Notes under the pieces: model-generated
What the model was told of the DNA's origin: nothing
Databases searched by the model: none
What the model saw: only the letters and a program-made list of their open reading frames with translations
Program-made: the position numbers and the translations under genes
In this document: positions 1 to 19,497 of the stretch, piece by piece
Numbering within the stretch: the first letter of the stretch is position 1
Layout: every line of letters begins with the position of its first letter
DNA from: Cacajao melanocephalus
Lineage: Eukaryota > Chordata > Mammalia > Primates > Pitheciidae
DNA: 64,000 nucleotides
Direction: 5' to 3'
NCBI GenBank assembly: GCA_963573385.1
Contig: CAUYLG010005451.1
Span: 82,327 to 146,326 of the forward strand

Positions 1-179
<179 letters not shown>

Positions 180-640
180 TTTGTTTGAGAGGGAGAGAGA
201 AAGGGAGGAAGAAAGACTGTCACTACTTGCCAGAGTTCATTGTTTGCCTCCCAGCATTCATTCTCTTCTTCAGTTAACTATACTGGTTTTTGGCTGGGCA
301 CAAACTGAGTCAGCTTAAAGACTGGATTTCCTGGCTTCTCTTGCAGTTTGGTGGGTGCATGTGACCAAGGCATGTCTAGTAAGAAATCAGCAGATATGTG
401 TGTGACTTTCAGAAACTGTTCTTAGGGACAGACCTTCTCTTCTCTTCATCCTTTCATCTACTCAGATTGTAAATGTAGTGGTTGGAGCTCCAGGAGCCAT
501 TTTTGTCCCCAAGGTGTCCTTGCAAATAGAAATCACACAGTAAAGCAGTAAGGAAGAAGGAGCCTGGGTCTCCAGCCTATGGGGCTGCAGCTACCTTCCT
601 CAGGTTGCTTATCTCAGATGTCTTTTTGGTCATTGTATTA
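180..640. other. Unassigned non-coding sequence
   Basis: A short purine-rich GAGA stretch (about 183-215) follows the Alu tail. The rest is ordinary AT-rich sequence in which I see no coding potential, RNA gene or recognisable repeat. Confidence 0.4.
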
Positions 641-1110
641 CATGTTTATTGTTGCTCTGAGAAATTACCAAAAAGTTAGTGGCTTAAAACAATAATATTA
701 TTATTTTTTTGTCTTATAGTTCTACAGTACAGAAGTCTGACACGGGTCTTACTGGGCTGAGATTAATGTATTCCTTTTTGGGGGCTATAGGGGAAAATAC
801 GTTTCCTTATTTTTTCCAGCTTCTAAAAACTGCCCACATTTCTCAAATTGTGATCCTCTTCTTCTGTCTTCAAAGCCGACAACATAGACCCTGTCTTTCT
901 CATGCTGCCATCACAGTCTTTATTCTGATTCTCTCCTTCACTTTTAATGACACTTGGGTTTACACTGGTCCCACCTAGAAAACTCAGGATAACCTCCCTA
1001 GGTTAAAGTCAGTTTACTAACAACCTTAATTCCATCTTCATCCTTAATTCCCCTTTGCCATGTAGTGTAACATTTTCACAGGTTCTGGGGATTAGGGCTT
1101 CTTTGTTAGG
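640..1110 (-). repeat. Ancient LTR-like (MaLR-type) interspersed repeat, family uncertain
   Basis: The stretch carries the familiar series of GCTCTGAGAAATTACC, GTGGCTTAAAACAA, a TTCTACAGT...AGAAGTCTGACAC segment, TTTTCCAGCTTCTA, and near the right end GTGTAACATTTTCACAGGTT followed by GGGGATTAGG. I recognise this as a common old mammalian dispersed repeat read in reverse orientation. The exact family name is from memory and not certain. No open reading frame of note is present. Confidence 0.5.
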
Positions 1111-3004
1111 TCACAGCAGTGGAGAACTCAATCTCTATCTTGTCCACGCCATGATTTTTCAGATCTTTGTTGCTCACAGCTGAACCTAATTCTAGCTAAT
1201 TCAATAAGGCATTCCTACAGCAGGCATTTGCCGAATATCTGCTATTGTGCCATGATGACGCTGGACTATTCTGACATCCACAATTCTCCCTAGGCTGTGA
1301 GACCCCCTTTGCACAGCACCTGCCATGTGTCCACTGTCTGAAATGAACTGATGCATTCACTGCTGTAGGAGCAGAAAGAGACTGTGTACCTATAAACTGA
1401 CCACATCTCCTGCTCTGCAATTCCCTCCAGACTTGCCTCAGCAAAGAGAAGGCCCAGAGCTGGAAAAGGACCTAGCCAAATCCCATAGCAAGTTCATGGC
1501 ATTGCCAGTATGAGAACAGGCCTCTGAATACCACTCCTACTATTTTTCTTCCTTAAGCCATTATGGGCTTTTCAAGGAAGAATATATTAAACATACGCTC
1601 ACAGCTGCATGGCCCCAGGAACCCCAGTCACAAACCTTAGTATAGGCCGAAAACCATGTTTACCTTTGTCACAATGATTCTAATAATACCAAATGTTTAA
1701 AGCGTCAGCTGGATTCTTTATATTCTCTTTCTAGCTCTGAAATCTGCATAGTAAAGTTATCTGGTGTGTAGATTACTGGTTTTCCTGCATCTTTACCCTC
1801 ATGCCCTATTTCTCATATTTCTTAAATGAGGACCTTCTAAGGCTTCATAGTACTTACAGTAACGTATATATAAGAGGACCAAATTCAGGCCTCAGGCCTG
1901 GGAGCTTATGCATTCTGGTGCCATCTCTGACTTTGCCTTCATCTCTCTCTCGGCGTTAGCATTTCCATTTTTAAAAATGGGGCAACAAGAAGTGTACCTC
2001 AAAATAATTACCATGAACAGTTAATAAAACTCATTCTAAAGCACATTGCCACTGTGCAAATTTTCATCTAAGTACTAGTAATAAAACACTGAGCAACTAG
2101 GAATTTAGCTTGTCCCAATCTCACTTTGTCTCTGAGTCAGAGTGAAAGTGAGGGGAACTAGAAGCAGCCCAGCCCCAAAGCCAGGAGGAGGATGCCTGAC
2201 GGGACAGTAAGCTTGGCACAGAAGTGTGCTGGAGAGCCGATGGGCTGGGAAGACCTTGGCAAGCCGTCTGCTGAAACTCCTTGCTCTGATTTTTCTTCAA
2301 GATCTGATTTCCCAAGCTCTCTTTGACAACTGTTTCTGGGTTACACACCTGAGGTCGTTGGAAAGGCCCCCCTTACGCAATTTAAGTCAATTTGCTTTGG
2401 CTCTGTCTTCAGTGGGAATGGAAAAAGTCTATTCACACACATGCCAGCCCACTCAACACCTCCGCACTCCCGCCCACATGGTAAGCACCTTTCTTACGTC
2501 TGACGGCCAGTATTAGATTTTCCATAGCATTTCCCAACGCTCAATGCATTTCTTCCTAAATGTAGTGTTTGTCGTTGCTGTTGTTTTCATAGTTTTATAG
2601 TGAGTTAAAATGCTAGAGTTGGAATTTTAAACCTGAATGGAGTCTTTGAGATTGTTTTCCAAACATCTAGATTTTGTACCTGAGAAGACTTAGGTTCCAA
2701 TATATATGGTCTTACTAAGGCTACACAGCAAATAAGACCTAGGAATTTTGATGATAATGTATTACTGAATAATATTGAACTTATGCTAATTTCTAATTTT
2801 GGATTCTCCACATAATACTGCCTGATATTTTTATGGTATACTGATATTTATTTTGAGCATAAGCAGTCATCCTGCTCCTTGTATAATAGCTGTTTACTGT
2901 TCTTCTGTCAGATACATCATTTTTCCTCAATTAAGCATAATCCTGCACATTGACATCAACTTCCCTAACTTAAGGGGTCGTACTGAATTCTAATTCTACC
3001 TCAT
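1111..3004. other. Unassigned non-coding sequence
   Basis: AT-rich sequence with no gene, RNA or repeat that I can support. The open frames here are short (under 100 codons), lack known motifs and are at chance length. Confidence 0.4.
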
Positions 3005-3230
3005 TTTATCTAACATTTATAGAGCAGCTCCTCCAAGCCAGGCACCATCACATAAATACCTCATTTGAACCTCTAAACAGCTCTATGTTGAGGATATTAT
3101 TATCTTTATCTTAGAGATGAAGTAAGATGAGGCACAGGACAGCTAAGCAGCCAATCCAAGATTGCCCACCTGCTGAGATTTAAGTCTTCTGTGCTCAGGA
3201 CAGCATATCACCTCTCACGTAGTATCAGCT
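3005..3230 (+). repeat. MIR SINE
   Basis: Shows the MIR core order: a target-region TTATAGAGCAGC...AGCCAGGCACC, then TTATTATCTTTATCTTAGAGATGAAG, GAGGCACAGGACAGCTAAGCAG, and a decayed AGTCTTCTGTGCTC end. Divergence is high, as expected for this old family. Confidence 0.75.
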
Positions 3231-3291
3231 ATCCACTAACTTTCTTACAGCAGTAAGTCAAGGAGTGATACTCCTTTTCCAATATCCTCAC

Positions 3292-3400
3292 CGTGGATGT
3301 AAATAGTAAGTAGAATAATTAGCCCCAACGTGGATGTAAATATTAGGTAGAAAAATTAGCCCTAATATGAATGTAAATATTAGGTAGAATAATTGGCCAA
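3292..3400 (+). repeat. Three tandem copies of a ~37-bp unit
   Basis: Units at 3292-3328, 3329-3365 and 3366-3400 (37, 37 and 35 bp) each contain GATGTAAAT or GAATGTAAAT, then a variant of TAGGTAGAATAATTAG, then CCCCAA or a decayed form. Units 2 and 3 share the ATTAGGTAGAA form, so they are closer to each other than to unit 1. This is a local minisatellite-like array with no evident function. Confidence 0.85.
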
Positions 3401-3406
3401 GGCTGA

Positions 3407-3632
3407 TACATAAATATATACATTTATATATTTTTATATATTTATATATTTTAATATATTTGTATATATTATATATATTTTAATATCTATTTATATATTT
3501 ACACATATTTATATATTCATATATATTTGTATATTCATATATATTTACATATTTATATATTTTTATATATTTACATATATATTTTTATATATTTTTATAT
3601 TTATATATATGTATACTTTATATATATATACA
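3407..3632. repeat. AT-rich low-complexity / (TATATTTA)n microsatellite
   Basis: About 225 bp made almost entirely of TATATATTT, TTTATATA and CATATATT words. It lies directly on the tail side of an antisense Alu, so it probably grew from the Alu A-tail together with the neighbouring tandem array. Confidence 0.9.
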
Positions 3633-4968
<1,336 letters not shown>

Positions 4969-5339
4969 TGAATTTCTAAGATTCCAAAAGTTGAGGGAGT
5001 CAAACTGTGGCTCCACCTAAGAAGGAACCTTTCAAACCTGTGAGCTGTCCTAAGGGAGACTGGGGCTCTTGGAGGACTGGGGCCTTGTGCCAAGGATGCT
5101 CAGCCTCTGCGTGAAGAGGACAATTGTCAAGGCATCTTCTAACCATGAGAGTTCAGTGATTTGTGTTAAACTAGCTCTGGGAGGGGTGTTTTTGTAACTT
5201 ATGTTTTTCATCCCCTAAAACATTCTTCAGGAAAAGTCTTACCTTCCTTCCAATCTTTCATTAGTGTTCACTTTCCTATATTTCTCTGATTGCTGCCCTG
5301 CAGGTAAATTTTGTGATAAATATATATGAACTGGCTAGT

Positions 5340-5679
<340 letters not shown>

Positions 5680-6059
5680 TGAATATACTCTGTGCATATG
5701 TCTATTCAGTGCTCCAAACAGGACTAAGTGTTTAAATAATCACACACAATTACTAACATGCTTGGAGTCTTATTATAGCCTTATTACATATTTGTGTATA
5801 ATTATTTAGTAATTATTTAATAATTAGGTAAGCCTATGATAGAGATAGTAGTGTTACTACTTGGAGAATGAGGAAGGCAGGGTACAGTGGACCCAAGGCC
5901 TGCTCCAGTGTGCCTCACACCCTACCGTCAGCCTTCCCGGGTAACTCGGCACTATGGTACTGCCACCGTTTTCTGAGGAAGAAGCTACGACAGCCAACAT
6001 TCAGAAGACTGGGGCTAAGGTTGCAGAGTCCGTGTGTAACAAGGCCATATTAACTTTAA

Positions 6060-6375
<316 letters not shown>

Positions 6376-6779
6376 ATTTTTAAAACCCCTCTTTAGCCAC
6401 CCCAAGTCACTCATCTAGAAAGGCCTGGAAGACACAAAATGACTTGTCTATGTTCCTCACAATGCTCACTAAATCCCCAGTCTGTCACTCTGAGATCTAC
6501 AATAGATTTCTTACTATTAATAAAAAGTCAAAATATGAAAACCAAAATCCATTTCTCAAGAATGTCATTACTTGCATATGACTCAATGCTCCCCACCTGC
6601 AGATCACACTTCTCTGGATTATTAAATATTGACATCATCTTCCCAAGCGCCTACTTTATTATCCTTTGTCCTTCAAATGAAGACTGGGTAAGATTCTCCA
6701 GTAACAATGATAAGGATAGTCAATTACTATTAAAGTAACTAAAAATTAAAACAAATTCTACCCTTCTAGTTGCTTATTT

Positions 6780-7175
6780 GAGATTTCCCATGCTTCTGTG
6801 TTCCTGTGACATGGCCTGCCTCTGTGCCCTAAAAATACCCCAAATTTCCCACTTACAAGCCTTTATTCACATCACTCTCTCAACCTGGAATGCCCCCTCT
6901 CCCCATTCCCTGTTCGTCAAAGCCTTACTCATATTTTAAGGGCCAGTTCACATGTCGTCCTATATGAAGCCTTTCCTAATTCCCTGAGTTGGGATTAATA
7001 TTTTCTTTCTCCAGCCCTCATTTCATTACGTCTTGTTAAGTGGATTTTTAAATTACTTGTATTTTTCCTACACTAGACTGTGACTTCTTGAAGACCCAAA
7101 TCAGGTGGAATTCACATGGACCAGGTGCAGAGTCTCACAGTATGCACTTGACATATGTTTATTGAATGAATAAAA
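6780..7175 (+). repeat. L2 LINE, 3' end
   Basis: Carries the L2 3' end order: CTCAACCTGGAATGCC, AAGCCTTACTCATATTTTAAGGGCC, TATATGAAGCCTTTCCTAATTCC, ACTAGACTGTGACTTCTTGA and the final TTTATTGAATGAATAAA. This is an old, non-coding fragment. Confidence 0.8.
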
Positions 7176-7519
7176 TTAACATCAAATGTCATGTCCCATT
7201 TTCCCTTTTCTTATCAGACATTCAAAGATATTCAACATCTCAAGTGTCTTCCTGCTTACAATCTGTACCTCCTTTCCTACAAATATTCCACAAAGGGTGA
7301 GCAAGCTGCAACTGTTATGAAACATTTGCCAGGGATTGCTAGAAATGGTGCACAGTTCACCAGTTCAATTAAATCATAAGGATTTCCTTTCTTTCTTTTT
7401 TTAAAATTATAATCCAGAATACTCTTTCTTCTTTTTGTTAAGCAACGAAACAAATGTTCACAATTCAGAAATCACTGAATATCAGAGCCAGAAGAGAAAA
7501 CCTAGCAATCCAATCCCTC

Positions 7520-7664
7520 GCCTTTATTTTTTATTTTTATTTTTTTTAAGACGGGGTTTCACCATGTTGGTCAGGCTGGTCTTGAACTCCCGACCTCAAG
7601 CGATCCACCCGCCTTGGCCTCCAAAGTGCTTGGATTACAGGCATGAGCCACCACACCCGGCCGC
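7520..7664 (-). repeat. Partial Alu (left arm only), antisense
   Basis: From AAGACGGGGTTTCACC to CCACCACACCCGGCC only the left monomer is present, preceded by a T-rich tail at 7520-7547. It is either a 3'-truncated Alu or a left-monomer-type element. The AACATGGTGAAACCCCGTCT form (read on the minus strand) favours a truncated AluS. Confidence 0.9.
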
Positions 7665-8109
7665 CTCTCCTTTTATTAAGCAACAGAGACACTGAATCTT
7701 AGAAAGAGGAGGTTACCTGTTCACAGTCAAATAGCGAATTCCTAGCGTGCTGAGACAAGGTTGTGATCTCCTATCTTTCAGGCTGAAGCTCTTTCCAATC
7801 CCGGTAATTTGTTAGAGGGTTTAACTTCCAAAGCAATGTTTGACCCAAACCTCTACTTCCCACTGTGAATTCTGCTTCTTCCTTTGAGAACTGCAAATCC
7901 CAGCTTTCTGATGCATACTCAGTCACCTGCTATTCCCAGCCTCCTGTGAGTAGGTCTGGCCAGTCCCAGCTTCTTGCTGCCCTTTGCTCTTTACAGCTGT
8001 CTGATGTGGGCATGGCCTGTATCCAACCTCCAGAACCAGGTTTCAGTTCTTCTATTACCAGGGAAGATCCAGGAAATTTCACCTCTTCTTTCACCATGCT
8101 TTAGATACA

Positions 8110-8325
8110 ATAAATTATTTATTCATTACAACAAACTTATGAGGTATATAGCAGTATTGTCCCCATGTCCCAGAGGTACAAAGAGGCCAGCTCACTGGCT
8201 CAAGGCCACTTTATAAGTGGCCGACCTGGCAAAATATGTCAGAAGGACTGGAAACAGGACATGAGCCCAGGTCTTCTGTCCCAAGGTGGCCCCTGTTCTT
8301 TACATTCATTCCAGTCTCTCAGCAG
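8110..8325 (+). repeat. MIR SINE
   Basis: Diverged MIR: TTATGAGGTATATAGCAGTATTGTCCCCATG, CAGAGGTACAAAGAGGCCAG, CTCAAGGCCAC, then ACATGAGCCCAGGTCTTCTG. The order matches the MIR core. Confidence 0.75.
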
Positions 8326-8633
8326 GTGACAACACTAGTTTCCAAACTTTTGTTTTTTCTCGAGTACATCTGGGGAAATTAATTTTTATCCCAGAGAAAT
8401 ACTTCCTGGGGACAATTAAATATTGGCGGATTGGGTCTTCTGGTCTAATAAAATCTTGCCTCTAAAAATGGCAAACAGAGTCATGATTTTTTTTTTTAAA
8501 GATCACATTTCCTCACTAGAAAAATTCACCTTTGAGGTAGAGTACTCCATGGAAAATTCCAGTGGAGAAAGGAAAATTTCTCAAAGAGCGATGAGCAATC
8601 ACAAAGAAGAACTTTGAAACAGACAGGACAAGT

Positions 8634-8787
8634 ATTTGGTAACCTCTGGTATTTGTTACTACAAATGCTAGACCTTGTAGAGATAAGAATTTCCTAACAA
8701 GTAAGGGTGTTAGTCAGACATAAGGGGGATTTTTCACTGGCTTTGGGTATAGACCTTCACAAACAAAGTTCTGAGATGGTCAAAAAA
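8634..8787 (+). repeat. Left arm of a ~155-bp inverted repeat pair
   Basis: This segment reads almost identically to the reverse complement of 9413-9571. The first 38 or so bases (ATTTGGTAACCTCTGGTATT...) match without a mismatch. The remainder is about 85% alike by eye, with one 4-5 bp gap before GAGATGG and an A-run at the inner end. I do not recognise the family. It could be the terminal inverted repeats of an old DNA transposon or two opposite copies of one unknown repeat. Confidence 0.85.
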
Positions 8788-9412
8788 AAAAAAAAGGCAG
8801 AATAGGGCATTCTTACATTAAAGCTATATGTACAAACTCTTAGAGTGTAGACATTCATTCTTCAGTTAATGAATACTTGCAGCCCTGCGTTGGAAAATTC
8901 AGGAGGAAAGGAAGGAAGACAAGAAAAAAGAAAAGGAGAGAGCAAAAGTGGGAGGAAGGAAAGAAGGAGAAGAAAATTGCTAAACACTGTTTGTCCCCTC
9001 ACCTCATTAAAAAATTCACTACTATAAAGTTAAATTCTATTTTCCACCCATGATACTAACTCTGGGGTCAAGCACACAAATACACACATGAAAATAATTC
9101 AGGGAGGAATTAGCAAGTAGAATTACCCAGAATGATGTTTATTGTGTTCGTTTAGCAGTGTGAGTTGCAGCTTATAAAACACCTGTGTTATGCTGTGTAC
9201 TTGGAGGATTCTTTGCATCTAGAGTCACAGCAGTGCTGCACACCCTCCTGAGGCCAGGCTCACAGAGAAGGCAGCACTGTGGCAGAGAGGGACAGATTTG
9301 GCCCCCTGTCAGCTCAGCTTCAGCCTCCCTGCATCCCAAAGGAGAAGGCATTTCCCCTAGTAGAAGAGATTCAGGAGGAGTTTTGCCTTCTAAAAATGGC
9401 AAACATTTCAGC
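8788..9412. other. Spacer between the inverted arms
   Basis: About 625 bp. It contains a purine-rich GGAAGGAAGACAAGAAAA stretch around 8911-8975. On the minus strand there is an open frame that runs from the right arm through the right part of the spacer (126 codons, 9172-9552) with no recognisable domain. No transposase motif is visible. Confidence 0.5.
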
Positions 9413-9571
9413 TTTTTTGCCCATCTGAGAACACAACTTTCTTTGTGAAGGTCCATACCCAAAGCCGGTGCGAAATCCTTCTTAAGTCCGACTAACAGCC
9501 TCATTTGTGAGGAAATTCTTATCTCTGCAAGGCCTAGCATTTGTAGTAACAAATACCAGAGGTTACCAAAT
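9413..9571 (-). repeat. Right arm of the ~155-bp inverted repeat pair
   Basis: Reverse-complement partner of 8634-8787, starting with TTTTTTGCCCATCTGAG and ending GGTTACCAAAT. Similarity stops sharply at both ends, as expected for a defined element boundary. Confidence 0.85.
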
Positions 9572-9765
9572 GGAAAACTGATTTTCTAGAAAGAACCGAT
9601 CCTCAGTGGAAAAGAGGAGATGAAATCTGTCACTGGGAGGAACACCACACTGAGAAATAAGGGGCCATGCCATGTCTCACTTAGTGATCTTAGTCAATCA
9701 CTCCTTTTCTCAGGAAAATGAAGGGGTGTGGCCAAATGGGGCATGGCCATAGGCTCTCTTCTTAC

Positions 9766-13600
<3,835 letters not shown>

Positions 13601-13972
13601 TACGGATGCTCCTTGACTAACAATGGATTTACATCCTGATAAAACCATCTTAAGTTGAATATGTCATATGTCGAAAATGCAGTTAATATATCAAACCCAC
13701 TGAATATCTTAGCATAGTCTAGCCTACCTTAAACACACGGATTACACTGCCACCAGCATACAGTTGGGCAAAATCATCTGGCAACACTGCACACTACAGA
13801 GTGTGAGTATTTTTAGCCTCTTGATTGGGTGGCTGATTGGGAGCTGGGGCTGGCTGCCTCTGCCCAGCATCGCCAGAGTGTCCTACCACCTTCTACTGAA
13901 TGTATATCACTTTTGTATCACCTTAAAGTCAAACAAATTGTAAGTCAACACATCGTTAAGTCCCCTTTTGCA
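13601..13972. repeat. Tigger-type (pogo/TcMar) DNA transposon relic, internally deleted
   Basis: Left end CTCCTTGACTAACAATGGAT and right end (reverse complement) GGACTTAACGATGTGTTGAC form diverged terminal inverted repeats, with the typical inner words TTTACATCCTGATAAAACCAT and CTTAAAGTCAAACAAATTGTAAG. At about 370 bp it is far too short to encode a transposase and is a non-autonomous copy. Confidence 0.6.
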
Positions 13973-15940
<1,968 letters not shown>

Positions 15941-15954
15941 GGGTTGGCTAACTC

Positions 15955-17757
<1,803 letters not shown>

Positions 17758-18156
17758 AAGAAAATTTTTCTTCCCACCATTCTTCCCACTGTGAAATCTG
17801 GGAACCTGAATTGTGTGTGTGTAGTAAGGGGAATGGGTTCATTAACTGATTTTAGTTTCTGTTTGTAAATGAATAGTTTGAGCCATGTATGTGTCATTTC
17901 CCACTGAGTGATTTTTCAGCTGGAATCTTAACTGGATCTTCAGTATTAAAAATAGATAACATGGAAGGTTGTGCTGATAGCCCCAAGATCATTTCTAATT
18001 CTGTGATGCCAAGTTTGAAAAACCCTGAATTTGTGGCCTTGGGTGACTCTAACAATTTTTTATTCCAAATAAGAAGCAGCATTGTACAGTTGACCCTTGA
18101 ACAATGCAGGGGTTAGGGGAATCAACCCCTGAGGTGGTCGAAAATCCATGCATAGC

Positions 18157-18296
18157 TTTTTTTTTTTTTTTTTTTTTAAAGACATGGGAGTCTTGCTATG
18201 TTGCCCAGGCTTGTCTCGAACTCTTGGCCTCAAGTGGTCCTCCACCTCAGCCTCCTAAGGAGCTGGGATTACAGGCATGAGCCACCATGCATGGCT
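18157..18296 (-). repeat. Free left Alu monomer (FLAM-type), antisense, nested
   Basis: A run of 21 T, then a single left-arm unit from GACATGGGAGTCTTGCTATGTTGCC to GAGCCACCATGCATGGCT, about 120 bp with no right arm. The TTGAGGCCAAGAGTTCGAGAC form (minus strand) is typical of an old monomer. It lies inside the Tigger7-like element. Confidence 0.8.
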
Positions 18297-18651
18297 GACA
18301 CATAATACCCCCAAATTAAGTACTAATTGCCTACTATTTACTAGAACCCTTACCAACACCACAGTCAATCAACACATATTTTATGTGTTATATCTATTAT
18401 GTACTATATTTTACAAAAAAGGTAAAAAAAGAAAATATTAAGAAAATCATAAAGAAGAGAAAATATATTTACTATTTATTAAGTGGAAGTAGATAATTGT
18501 AAAACTCTTTTTCCTTGTCAACTTCATTTTAAGTAGACCAAGAAAAAGGAGAAGAAGAGAGAGTCTTCCCGTCTCAGGGGCAGCCGAGGTAGCAGAGGTG
18601 AAAGAGGTGGAAGGGGAAGTGGTAGAGGCAGGCACACTTGGTACAATTTTT

Positions 18652-19335
18652 GTTTTTTGACAGATAGACAGTTTTTGTATTCCTTCTCCTCCTTCTCCTC
18701 CTTCTCCTCCTCCTCCTCCTCCTCCTCCTCCTCCTCCTCCTCTTCCTTCTCGTCTTCTTCATCTTCCTCTTCCACTTTTTTCCGGGCAACTTTAGCGGGA
18801 CGCGTTGCACCATCAAACTTTCCTTTCGACTTACAGTCAGCAACATCCTTCTCATACTTCTCCTTCAGCTTTGCCGCCTTAGTGATGTAAGGTTGCTTTT
18901 CGCTGTCATTTAGGTTATTCCACACGTCACTCAGCTTTTTTGTCACGTCTCCAATAGAGATGCCAGGGTTTGTGGATTTGATCTTGGGGCGGAATTCTGA
19001 GCAGAACAGGAAGAAGCCAGACGATGGCCTTTTGGGGGCATTAGGATCCTTAATTCTTCTTGCCTCCCTTAGCTGGTCCATAATCCTTCATTTCCCGATC
19101 ATAACACACTTTATCTGCCTTTGCCATTTCATCAAATTTAGATTTCTCTTATCCAGACATTGTCTTCCACCTCTCAGAGCATTTCTTGGAAAATTCTGCA
19201 AAACTGACAGGGACCTCTGGGTTTTTCTTCTTATGTTCTTCTTTGCACGTCTGCACAAAGAAGGCATAAGCAGACGTCTTGACCTTTGGTTTCTTGGGGT
19301 CACCTTTAGCCATCCTGACTGTATTGTTCGCTAGT
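18652..19335 (-). pseudogene. HMGB3P: HMGB3 processed pseudogene
   Basis: An intronless copy of the chromatin protein HMGB3, which binds and bends DNA through two HMG boxes and has an acidic tail. The start ATG is at 19311-19313, and the N-terminus reads [10 protein letters not shown] then [13 protein letters not shown] box B ([20 protein letters not shown]..., [20 protein letters not shown]) and the acidic tail follow. [10 protein letters not shown] and [13 protein letters not shown] match HMGB3 rather than HMGB1 or HMGB2. Damage: box A is broken by a nonsense codon at 19149-19151 (Lys to TAA); a +1 frameshift lies in the inter-box Lys run near 19041-19050; and the normal stop position reads TAC at 18677-18679, so the second frame runs on into the host repeat to 18524. 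CTTGGTACAATTTTT at 18637-18651 and 19336-19350 is a 15-bp target-site duplication, and TTTTTT at 18653-18658 is the remnant poly(A). The numbered pseudogene symbol is not determinable here. Confidence 0.93.
18678..18775 (-). repeat. GAG/GAA triplet tract encoding the pseudogene acidic tail
   Basis: On the plus strand an almost pure CCT/TTC run. On the minus strand it encodes about 25-30 Glu with Lys interruptions in HMGB3 pseudogene phase. It looks longer than the parental tail as I recall it and may have expanded as a microsatellite after retrotransposition. Confidence 0.8.
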
Positions 19336-19497
19336 CTTGGTACAATTTTTATTTTTAAAAATCCGTGTATGAGTTGACTCATGAAGTTCAAATCTCTTGT
19401 TCTGGAGTCAATTGTGGTTGAAAGTATTTGGCAAAGTATAAACTGGACTTTATATGTAATGCCTATGATGATTAATTTTACAAATTAGATTCATTAC

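Larger units (their letters stand above)
18087..19414. mobile_element. Tigger7/MER44-like DNA transposon carrying two nested insertions
   Basis: The left terminus CAGTTGACCCTTGAACAATG at 18087, preceded by a TA dinucleotide, pairs with a right terminus whose reverse complement begins CAATTGACTCCAGAACAAGAG (ends near 19414). Inner words AAAATCCATGCATAG, ACACATATTTTATGTGTTATAT, AAGAAAATCATAAAGAAGAGAAAATA and CCGTCTCAGGGGCAGCCGAGG are those of the MER44/Tigger7 group as I remember it. The element is split by a left Alu monomer (18157-18296) and an HMGB3 processed pseudogene (18652-19335). Without these inserts it is roughly 500 bp, so it is non-autonomous. Confidence 0.7.

Noticed and set aside
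9172..9552. 126-codon minus-strand frame within the inverted-repeat block
   Set aside because: Partly inside the right arm, no transposase-like or other domain, and the equivalent frame is not kept in the left arm. Treated as incidental.
18639..18890. Glu-rich, Arg-rich and Ser-rich frames over the CCT/GAG run
   Set aside because: All are alternative readings of the HMGB3 pseudogene acidic tail. Only the Glu phase is the inherited one.
18524..19391. HMGB1 as parent of the pseudogene
   Set aside because: [24 protein letters not shown] and [13 protein letters not shown] are the HMGB3 form. HMGB1 differs at these places.
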